Shown here: positions 8,229 to 14,971 of the stretch, piece after piece
Position numbering within the stretch: position 1 is the first letter of the stretch
Layout: each line of letters begins with the position of its first letter
Assembly (NCBI GenBank): GCA_947564465.1
Contig: CANOCV010000036.1
Span: 1-32,807 of the forward strand
Source of the DNA: an uncultured Roseburia sp.
Lineage (GTDB): Bacteria > Bacillota > Clostridia > Lachnospirales > Lachnospiraceae
Length of the DNA: 32,807 nucleotides
Reading direction: 5' to 3'
Notes under the pieces: model-generated
What the model was told of the DNA's origin: nothing
Seen by the model: the letters and a program-made list of their open reading frames with translations, nothing else
Database searches by the model: none
Translations under genes and position numbers: made by a program

Positions 8229-8660
8229 CTACTGTTTTATCCTTCTTACAATCAGCTTCACACCGGAAACGGCAACTACCTCCGCCATAGAATCCGCCGG
8301 AATAATTACCCCCTCTTTCTCGCTTCTCGCCGTCCACTCCAAACCGTTTAATACGGCCGTCCCACATTCTGCACGGTTGTCAATCGTCTCCGTAACCCGC
8401 ACCGTCTTGCCGATTGCTTCCTCATAATTGGTCTTAACGCGTCCCGGGTTAATATATTTTACCGCCCACGGCCTTGTAAATATCAACAACACAAGGGACA
8501 CCACAAAAAACAGTACAATCTGCCATGCTTCGCTTAATCCCAGTCCGCATGCAATCAGCGCTACAAAAGCCCCTCCGGCGAACCAGATCGTTGCCAGCCC
8601 TACTGTAATAATCTCAATAATCAGAAATGCAATAATCAGCCCAATCCAAAATATTACCAT
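8229..8660 (-). CDS. NfeD-family short membrane protein
   Basis: Protein of 143 residues. Two to three hydrophobic segments (about residues 2-28 and 33-64) include GLATIWFAGGAFVALIA, which is typical of short NfeD proteins. A C-terminal OB-fold-like domain follows (about 80-140) with GKTVRVTETI, GTAVLNGLEWTARS and VVAVSGVKLIV. Short NfeD proteins normally partner SPFH/stomatin-type membrane scaffold proteins and are often encoded beside them; no SPFH gene is present here. A strong AAAGGAGG site precedes the ATG. It is first in a probable operon with the patatin-like lipase and the GPH symporter, which hints at a membrane-lipid role (inference). Confidence 0.88.
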   Translation of the reverse strand: MVIFWIGLIIAFLIIEIITVGLATIWFAGGAFVALIACGLGLSEAWQIVLFFVVSLVLLIFTRPWAVKYINPGRVKTNYEEAIGKTVRVTETIDNRAECGTAVLNGLEWTARSEKEGVIIPADSMAEVVAVSGVKLIVRRIKQ

Positions 8661-8683
8661 AATTTCCTCCTTTACTTATATAT

Positions 8684-8692
8684 ATTATACCA
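8684..8692 (-). promoter_or_regulatory. Extended -10 promoter of nfeD operon
   Basis: The minus strand reads TGGTATAAT, an extended -10 (TGn plus a perfect TATAAT), 24 bp before the nfeD start. There is no clear -35 box, as is common for extended -10 promoters. The leader would be short (about 17 nt) and carries AAAGGAGG. Confidence 0.6.
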
Positions 8693-8719
8693 GACTTTTT
8701 CTATAATAAAAATATTTTC

Positions 8720-9199
8720 CTACTGTTCTTCGTGTATTTTCTCTAAAAGATTTTTATGCACCCTCGCAAGCAAACGCCTTAAAATCGCAATTTCCTCCTC
8801 GCTCATTCCCTTTACCAAAAGCGCCTCTGTCATTGAAATATTTTTTAACGCATACCTTTGTATCTCAATGGATTTATCCGTAAGAGATATTTTCTTTAAT
8901 CTGCCGTCATGCTCCACCGCACGGCGCACAATCAACCCTTTTTTCTCCATGAGCTGCAGCATATTTGTCGCAGTCGCACGGGAAATATCAAATGCCTCCT
9001 CAATATCGCGCTGATACGTGTCAAGCTCCTGCCTGCCGTACAAAAAGCCAATGACCCATGTCTGAGTTCTTGTAAGATCCTGATTTATATTTTTCATATA
9101 ACGGTCAACATGAATCCCTATCATATTGTTTATCGTCCTGATCTCATATCCGACTGGATTTTCCTCTCTCAAATCCCGATGCTTCCCATCCTTTTCCAT
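8720..9199 (-). CDS. MarR-family transcriptional regulator
   Basis: Regulator of 159 residues with the MarR winged-helix layout. N-terminal helices (YEIRTINNMIGIHVDRYM) are followed by LTRTQTWVIGFLY, a helix-turn-helix around residues 60-90 (DIEEAFDISRATATNMLQLMEKKGLI), a wing with the family's Asp-Gly-Arg (EHDGRLKKISLT) and C-terminal dimer helices. ATG 9199 is chosen over an upstream in-frame start at 9217 because AGAGGTG precedes it. It is divergent from the two ABC exporter genes. A perfect dyad sits at the exporter start site, so it most likely represses them, and perhaps itself, with release by a drug-like ligand (inference from MarR practice). Confidence 0.92.
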   Translation of the reverse strand: MEKDGKHRDLREENPVGYEIRTINNMIGIHVDRYMKNINQDLTRTQTWVIGFLYGRQELDTYQRDIEEAFDISRATATNMLQLMEKKGLIVRRAVEHDGRLKKISLTDKSIEIQRYALKNISMTEALLVKGMSEEEIAILRRLLARVHKNLLEKIHEEQ

Positions 9200-9225
9200 A
9201 CAAACACCTCTAACCATAAGTTTTA

Positions 9226-9254
9226 CAGATACTTTACCAAAATCTTATTGACAA
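9226..9254 (-). promoter_or_regulatory. Possible promoter of the marR-type gene
   Basis: On the minus strand TTGTCA (9249-9254) and a weak TATCTG (9226-9231) are 17 bp apart, 26 bp before the ATG. Its -35 box lies almost exactly on the complementary strand of the exporter -35 box, so the two promoters would be face-to-face and mutually exclusive. Confidence 0.35.
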
Positions 9255-9276
9255 TAATTTTTAATCGTACTATATT
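9248..9276 (+). promoter_or_regulatory. Promoter of the ABC exporter operon
   Basis: A perfect -35 TTGACA (9248-9253), a 17-bp spacer and -10 TATATT (9271-9276) lie 75 bp before the first exporter gene. The -10 is followed after one base by a perfect inverted repeat, the likely operator. Confidence 0.78.
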
Positions 9277-9277
9277 T

Positions 9278-9291
9278 GTTAGTACACTAAC
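9278..9291 (+). promoter_or_regulatory. Candidate MarR operator
   Basis: GTTAGTACACTAAC is a perfect dyad (6-bp arms around a 2-bp centre) in an AT-rich setting. It starts one base past the -10 box and so covers the transcription start. Its position and symmetry suit a MarR dimer that blocks RNA polymerase; assignment to the adjacent regulator is inference. Confidence 0.62.
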
Positions 9292-9350
9292 ATATTTTTT
9301 ATAAAAATTCAAATCTTTATCAAAATTTTTAAGGAGGAAGTGATTATCTT

Positions 9351-11099
9351 ATGTTAAAAGCTTTAGGCTCCCAGATCAAAGAATACCGGCGTGATTCATT
9401 GCTTACCCCGGTTTTTATGATTCTGGAGGTAATAATGGAAACGATTATCCCGTATCTTATGGCTTCCATCATTGACAATGGTGTAAATACCGGCGACATC
9501 AACCATATCTATCTCACCGGAGGCCTGATGGTAATTGCAGCCGGATTTTCCTTATTTGCCGGTGTTATGGGCGGCAAGTACGGCGCGCGTGCCTCCTGTG
9601 GATTTGCCAGAAATCTGAGAAAAGCAATGTTTGAAAATATTCAGACATTTTCTTTCTCCAATATTGATAAGTTCAGCACTGCCGGACTTGTCACACGTAT
9701 GACAACGGACGTGACCAACCTGCAGAATGCCTACCAGATGATTCTGCGCATGTGTACAAGAGCGCCGGCAAGCTTAATCTGCGCTATGTGCATGGCGTTT
9801 TTCATCAGCCCAAGGCTCGCCAGCATTTATCTCGTCGCCGTTATTTTACTTGGAATCGTTTTGATGCTTATTGTCAGCCGCGCCATGAAGTATTTTAATC
9901 AGGTGTTTCCTAAATACGACGACTTAAATGCCAGCGTACAGGAAAATGTTTCTGCAATCCGTGTCGTGAAGGCATATGTGCGCGAAGAACATGAAACCTC
10001 GAAATTCAAAAAAGCGAGCGAGAACATTTACCGGATGTTTCTAAAGGCCGAGAATGTTGTGGCGTTAAACTCCCCTGTCATGCAGATTACCGTTTACTCC
10101 TGCATTCTCACAATCAGCTGGATCGGCGCCAAAATGATTGTCGGTTCCACGCTTGGCACCGGACAGTTAATGAGTCTTCTTACATATTGTATGAATATCC
10201 TCATGAGCCTGATGATGCTCTCTATGATATTTGTTATGGTTACCATGAGTATTGCAAGCGCCAGGCGTATCGCGGAGGTCCTGAACGAACAGAGCGATCT
10301 TACCAATCCCGATGCTCCGAATTTTGAAGTTGCAAACGGCGACATCGTCTTCGACCATGTATCGTTTTCCTACAAAAAGGACGCCGCCTCCCAGGTGCTT
10401 TCCGATATCAACTTAACGATACACTCCGGCGAAACCATCGGAATCTTAGGCGGTACCGGAAGCTCCAAGTCAAGTCTCGTCAATTTAATCAGCCGTCTTT
10501 ATGATGTAACGGAAGGAGCCGTGTATGTCGGCGGCAAGGATGTGCGCTCTTACGATATGGAGACGCTTCGGAATAAGGTTGCGGTTGTCTTACAAAATAA
10601 TGTATTGTTTTCGGGCACTATTTTGGAAAATCTGCGCTGGGGAAACAAAGAAGCCAGCGAGGAGGAATGCATCCATGCCTGCAAGCTCGCCTGCGCCGAC
10701 GAATTTATCCAAAGCTTTCCGGATAAATACAACACGCATATCGAGCAAGGCGGAACGAACGTTTCCGGCGGCCAGAAGCAACGGCTTTGTATTGCGAGAG
10801 CCCTGTTAAAAAATCCTAAAATCTTAATTCTGGACGACTCGACAAGCGCTGTTGACACCGCTACGGATGCAAAAATCAGAAACGCCTTTGCAAACGAAAT
10901 ACCGGATACGACAAAATTAATCATTGCTCAGCGAATTTCAAGTATCCAGAATGCCGATAAGATTATCGTCTTAGACGACGGCAAGGTAAACGGTTTTGGA
11001 ACTCATGATGAGCTGCTCGCCTCCAATGAAATCTATCGGGACGTCTATGAATCCCAGACCGGCGGCGGCGGTGATTTTGACGAAAAAGGAGGTGCGTAA
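9351..11099 (+). CDS. ABC exporter half-transporter, degenerate-site subunit
   Basis: Half-transporter of 582 residues: an N-terminal six-helix ABC transmembrane domain (about 15-310), then a nucleotide-binding domain (about 330-575). The Walker A reads GGTGSSKSS, with Ser372 in place of the usual Gly before Lys373. The signature is VSGGQ. The Walker B ends ILDDS, so Asp496 replaces the catalytic Glu. This is the degenerate half of a heterodimeric multidrug-type exporter (LmrCD/BmrCD/TM287-288 type). A full AGGAGG ribosome site is present but 13 nt from the ATG, longer than usual; no other in-frame start lies between. It is co-transcribed with the next gene, which begins one base past its stop. 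Likely MarR-controlled; the substrate is unknown. Confidence 0.93.
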   Translation: MLKALGSQIKEYRRDSLLTPVFMILEVIMETIIPYLMASIIDNGVNTGDINHIYLTGGLMVIAAGFSLFAGVMGGKYGARASCGFARNLRKAMFENIQTFSFSNIDKFSTAGLVTRMTTDVTNLQNAYQMILRMCTRAPASLICAMCMAFFISPRLASIYLVAVILLGIVLMLIVSRAMKYFNQVFPKYDDLNASVQENVSAIRVVKAYVREEHETSKFKKASENIYRMFLKAENVVALNSPVMQITVYSCILTISWIGAKMIVGSTLGTGQLMSLLTYCMNILMSLMMLSMIFVMVTMSIASARRIAEVLNEQSDLTNPDAPNFEVANGDIVFDHVSFSYKKDAASQVLSDINLTIHSGETIGILGGTGSSKSSLVNLISRLYDVTEGAVYVGGKDVRSYDMETLRNKVAVVLQNNVLFSGTILENLRWGNKEASEEECIHACKLACADEFIQSFPDKYNTHIEQGGTNVSGGQKQRLCIARALLKNPKILILDDSTSAVDTATDAKIRNAFANEIPDTTKLIIAQRISSIQNADKIIVLDDGKVNGFGTHDELLASNEIYRDVYESQTGGGGDFDEKGGA

Positions 11100-11100
11100 T

Positions 11101-13002
11101 ATGCCGGGACCAATGAGTAAAAGACCGGGCGGCAAAAGACCCGAGAATCCGATGAAGCTCTTGAAACGCCTGATCTCATATATCTGTAAAAGCTATGCCG
11201 TTCACTGCATCTTTGTTGTCGTGTGCATTCTTATCAGCGTAATCGCCAATGTGCAGGGAACCCTGTTTATGAAAACCTTGATTGACGACTATATACAACC
11301 TCTGCTGCTTTCTGCCTCTCCCGATTTTGGCCCTTTGGCCGCTGCAATCGGAAGAGTCGCCATATTTTATGCAATAGGGGCCGCTGCTACCTACGCCTAC
11401 ACACGGATTATGGTGTATGTCACACAGGGAACGTTAAACCGTCTGAGAATTGATCTGTTCTCACATATGGAAAAGCTTCCCATCCGATATTTTGACACAC
11501 ACGCTCACGGCGATATTATGTCGACTTACACAAATGATATCGACACGCTGCGCCAGATGATTAGCCAGAGTATGCCGCAGCTCTTATCCAGTGTGATTAC
11601 GATTGTCAGTGTATTTGTCTCCATGCTGTTTTTAAATATACCATTGACCGCCCTGACACTGGTTATGGTATTCATTATGCTTTATACGACAAAAACACTT
11701 GCAGGAAAGAGCGGTTCATATTTTATGGCCCAGCAGCGCGATATTGGTACGGTAAACGGTTTTATTGAAGAAATGATGAACGGGCAGAAGGTAGTCAAGG
11801 TTTTCTGTCACGAAGAGGAAAGTATCGAACAGTTCAATGCTCTCAATGACAAGTTATTTGACAGCGCCTACAATGCAAATAAATTTGCCAACATCTTAAT
11901 GCCTGTAAACGCGCAGATCGGGAACATCAGCTATGTACTCTGCGCCATTGTCGGCGGCATCCTCGCGCTAAACGGTATCGGCGGATTTACCCTGGGCGGA
12001 CTTGCCAGCTTTCTGACATTTAACAAAAGCTTCAACATGCCGATTAACCAGGTCAGTCAGCAGTTAAACGCTATTATTATGGCGCTTGCCGGCTCCGAAA
12101 GAATCTTCCGGATGCTGGACGAGAAGATTGAGACAGACGACGGCTATGTGACACTGGTCAACGCCAAAAAAGAAAACGGCAAATTTACCGAAACGCAAAA
12201 ACGCACCGGGCTTTGGGCATGGAAGCATGTTCATCAGGCGGACGGCAGCATTGATTACGTTGAGTTGACCGGAGATGTCGTCTTTGACGATGTAGACTTC
12301 GGCTACACAGACGAAAAAACGGTTCTTCACAATGTAGATCTCTATGCCACGCCGGGTCAGAAAATTGCTTTTGTCGGCTCCACCGGCGCGGGAAAGACAA
12401 CGATTACGAACCTTATCAACCGTTTCTACGATATCCAGGACGGCAAAATCCGCTATGACGGCATAAATATTAACAAAATTAAAAAAGCGGATCTGCGCCA
12501 CTCTCTCGGCATCGTACTTCAGGACACACACCTGTTCACTAACACGGTTATGGAAAATATCCGATACGGAAAGCTGGATGCAACGGACGACGAGGTCATT
12601 GCGGCAGCCAAGCTTGCAAACGCGGATGCCTTTATCCGCCACCTTCCCAACGGCTATGACACTGTCCTCACCGGGGACGGCGCCAACCTAAGCCAGGGAC
12701 AGCGTCAGCTTCTGGCCATAGCAAGAGCCGCAATTGCAGACCCGCCTGTACTGATACTGGATGAAGCAACCAGTTCCATTGATACACGTACCGAGCGCAT
12801 TGTACAGGACGGAATGGATAAACTGATGAAAGGACGCACGACATTCGTCATCGCTCACCGCCTGTCCACCGTAAAAAACAGCGATTGTATTATCGTTTTG
12901 GAACAGGGGCGTGTTATCGAAAGAGGAAACCACGAGCAGCTGATTGAGAAGAAGGGAAAATATTATCAGCTGTATACAGGAAATTTTGCAGCGGGGTCAT
13001 AA
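11101..13002 (+). CDS. ABC exporter half-transporter, catalytic-site subunit
   Basis: Half-transporter of 633 residues. After a basic N-terminus (PGPMSKRPGGKRP) comes a six-helix membrane domain (about 30-330), then an extra segment of about 50 residues between the membrane and ATPase domains (near 345-385, with NAKKENGKF and GLWAWKHV). The nucleotide-binding domain has a canonical Walker A GSTGAGKTT, a signature LSQGQ and a canonical Walker B ILDEATS with catalytic Glu555. It complements the preceding subunit, so the pair should form a heterodimer with one consensus and one degenerate ATP site. ATG 11101 directly follows AAAGGAGG at the end of the previous gene; a longer in-frame reading would overlap that gene and is not supported. 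The operon ends at a strong hairpin. Confidence 0.93.
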   Translation: MPGPMSKRPGGKRPENPMKLLKRLISYICKSYAVHCIFVVVCILISVIANVQGTLFMKTLIDDYIQPLLLSASPDFGPLAAAIGRVAIFYAIGAAATYAYTRIMVYVTQGTLNRLRIDLFSHMEKLPIRYFDTHAHGDIMSTYTNDIDTLRQMISQSMPQLLSSVITIVSVFVSMLFLNIPLTALTLVMVFIMLYTTKTLAGKSGSYFMAQQRDIGTVNGFIEEMMNGQKVVKVFCHEEESIEQFNALNDKLFDSAYNANKFANILMPVNAQIGNISYVLCAIVGGILALNGIGGFTLGGLASFLTFNKSFNMPINQVSQQLNAIIMALAGSERIFRMLDEKIETDDGYVTLVNAKKENGKFTETQKRTGLWAWKHVHQADGSIDYVELTGDVVFDDVDFGYTDEKTVLHNVDLYATPGQKIAFVGSTGAGKTTITNLINRFYDIQDGKIRYDGININKIKKADLRHSLGIVLQDTHLFTNTVMENIRYGKLDATDDEVIAAAKLANADAFIRHLPNGYDTVLTGDGANLSQGQRQLLAIARAAIADPPVLILDEATSSIDTRTERIVQDGMDKLMKGRTTFVIAHRLSTVKNSDCIIVLEQGRVIERGNHEQLIEKKGKYYQLYTGNFAAGS

Positions 13003-13003
13003 C

Positions 13004-13030
13004 AAGAGGGACGGTTGCACCGTCCCTCTT
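13004..13030. terminator. Bidirectional terminator between exporter operon and glgB
   Basis: A perfect 12-bp stem (AAGAGGGACGGT with ACCGTCCCTCTT) has a 3-nt loop. On the plus strand it ends in four T, two of them in the stem. It sits between converging genes: just past the stop of the second ABC subunit and 26 bp past the glgB stop. It works best for the plus strand, since the T-run on the minus strand is poor. Confidence 0.72.
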
Positions 13031-13055
13031 TTGCGTTCGCTATTAGATTTACTGA

Positions 13056-14954
13056 TTAGAATTGGAAAATTGCCACGCCGTATGCCGGAAGCGGATACTC
13101 GAATGAAAATTCTCTTCCGTCGCACTCGGACTTCTCCGCCATGTACTGCTGCGGACGCGCCGCCCCGCTTCCTCCGAATTTGGCATCATCACTGTTGAAA
13201 ATCAATTTATATTTTTTCTTCTTCGGCACACCGACACGGTAATCGTCTCTTTCAACAGGAGTAAAGCTGCAGACAAAGAGCAGATTATTTTTCCCGGACT
13301 CGGATTTACGGATAAAGCTAAAAATACTGCGGTCTCCGTCGTTCGCATTAACCCACTCAAAACCGTCCCAGCTGTGATCCAACTCATACATACATGGATA
13401 CTTGCGGTAAATATGAAGCAGTGCCTTTACATATTCCTGCATCTGCCTGTGTTCAGGCTGATCCAGAAGGAACCAATCCAGCTCGCGCTCCTCGCTCCAC
13501 TCACGCTCCTGCGCAAAATCCTGTCCCATAAAAAGAAGCTTTTTGCCCGGATGTCCCATCATAAATGCATAACCCGCCATCAGGTTCTGGAATTTGTCTC
13601 TTCCCAGACCCGGCATTTTATTGATCATTGAGCATTTCAGGTGCACTACCTCGTCATGGGAAAGTACGAGAATATATCTCTCGCTCGCATTATAGCTCAT
13701 TGCAAATGTCATCTTATGATGGTTATTTTTACGGAAATACGGATCCAGCTTCATATAGTCAAGAAAATCATGCATCCATCCCATGTTCCACTTATAGCTG
13801 AAATTCAGTCCGCCGTCTTTTGCCTCTCCCGTTACCATCGGCCATGCCGTAGACTCCTCGGCAATCATAACGGTTCCGTGATTACGTCCGGTAACTACCG
13901 TGTTGATATGACGGAAAAATTCAATTGCCTCAAGATTCTTATTTTCGCCGTACTTGTTGGCTACCCACTGCCCGTCGCTCTTGCCGTAGTCCAGATAAAG
14001 CATAGAAGCCACCGCATCTACACGAAGTCCGTCGATATGATAGTGCTCTACCCACATCAGCGCGCTTCCGATCAGAAAGTTCTTGACCTCGGAACGTCCG
14101 TAATCAAAAATCTTGGTCCCCCAATCCGGATGCTCGCCCTTTCTCGGGTCCGCATACTCATAAAGCGCCTCCCCGTCAAAATCAGCCAGACCATGCGCGT
14201 CTCTCGGAAAATGCGCCGGAACCCAGTCAAGCAGCACACCTATGTTGTTTTTATGCAGATAATCCACAAAATATGCGAAATCCTCCGGCGTTCCGTACCG
14301 TGAGGTCGGCGCATAATATCCCGTAACCTGATATCCCCAGGAACCGTCAAACGGATATTCGGAAATACCCATCAGCTCTACATGAGTATATCCCATCTCC
14401 TTTACATATTTTGCCAATGCTTCCGCCGCCTGGCGATAAGTATAAAAGCCTTCATCCTCCCTGCCCGGATGACGCATCCAGGAACCGATATGCACCTCAT
14501 AAATCGACATTGGCTGGGCATACATGTCCGATATCTCTTCCCGTTTTTTCATCCACTGCTTATCCGTCCACTTATATTTGGTAATATCGTAGATCCTCGA
14601 AGCCGTACCCGGACGAAGCTCCGCATAATTGGCATATGGATCCGCTTTATATAAAAGCTCTCCCTCCGGCGTTTCGATCAGATACTTGTATAAATCGCCC
14701 TCTTTTGCACCCGGAACAAACAACTCAAAAATGCCGCTTTCTACCGGCTCCAAACGCTCCATCTCGTCCGCCGTCTCATCCCAGCCGTTAAAGCTTCCGA
14801 TTACCCACACCCTATCGGCATGCGGCGCCCATACGTCAAACATGACACCCTTCTTCCCCTTGACAACCGCAAGGTGCGCACCCATCTTTTTGTAAATGTC
14901 ATAGTGCGTCGCCTGTCCAAACAGGTACATGTCCAACTCTGTAAAGTTCCCCAT
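13056..14954 (-). CDS. glgB: 1,4-alpha-glucan branching enzyme
   Basis: Enzyme of 632 residues that makes alpha-1,6 branches in glycogen. An N-terminal CBM48-type domain (about 20-115, with GVMFDVWAPHADRVWVIGSFNGW split across it) is followed by a GH13 barrel. The catalytic Asp313 lies in GLRVDAVAS, Glu366 in IAEEST, and the third acid in LSHDEVVH (about 434); the spacing matches known branching enzymes. A C-terminal beta domain ends the protein. Its length is that of the short GlgB form. AAGGGGG precedes the ATG by 6-7 nt. It begins 17 bp past the large TPR/AAA gene and is probably co-transcribed with it from the promoter near 17.58 kb. No other glycogen genes are in the window. Confidence 0.97.
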   Translation of the reverse strand: MGNFTELDMYLFGQATHYDIYKKMGAHLAVVKGKKGVMFDVWAPHADRVWVIGSFNGWDETADEMERLEPVESGIFELFVPGAKEGDLYKYLIETPEGELLYKADPYANYAELRPGTASRIYDITKYKWTDKQWMKKREEISDMYAQPMSIYEVHIGSWMRHPGREDEGFYTYRQAAEALAKYVKEMGYTHVELMGISEYPFDGSWGYQVTGYYAPTSRYGTPEDFAYFVDYLHKNNIGVLLDWVPAHFPRDAHGLADFDGEALYEYADPRKGEHPDWGTKIFDYGRSEVKNFLIGSALMWVEHYHIDGLRVDAVASMLYLDYGKSDGQWVANKYGENKNLEAIEFFRHINTVVTGRNHGTVMIAEESTAWPMVTGEAKDGGLNFSYKWNMGWMHDFLDYMKLDPYFRKNNHHKMTFAMSYNASERYILVLSHDEVVHLKCSMINKMPGLGRDKFQNLMAGYAFMMGHPGKKLLFMGQDFAQEREWSEERELDWFLLDQPEHRQMQEYVKALLHIYRKYPCMYELDHSWDGFEWVNANDGDRSIFSFIRKSESGKNNLLFVCSFTPVERDDYRVGVPKKKKYKLIFNSDDAKFGGSGAARPQQYMAEKSECDGREFSFEYPLPAYGVAIFQF

Positions 14955-14971
14955 AAAAAAACCCCCTTAAT

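Noticed and set aside
8212..8367. Longer patatin-like protein overlapping nfeD
   Set aside because: The extension is the nfeD sequence in another frame with Gly/Arg-rich composition; the internal ATG 8211 has AGGAG and fits the family.
10996..11100. N-terminal extension of the second ABC subunit into the first gene
   Set aside because: AAAGGAGG sits directly before ATG 11101, and the extension only reads the first subunit's 3' end in another frame.
12064..12642. Long minus-strand open frame inside the second ABC gene (192 codons)
   Set aside because: It is a shadow of the ABC gene, with no ribosome site, promoter or recognisable domain.
13641..14303. Long plus-strand open frame opposite glgB (220 codons)
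   Set aside because: It is antisense to conserved glgB catalytic regions and has the His/Arg/Ile-rich make-up of a shadow frame.
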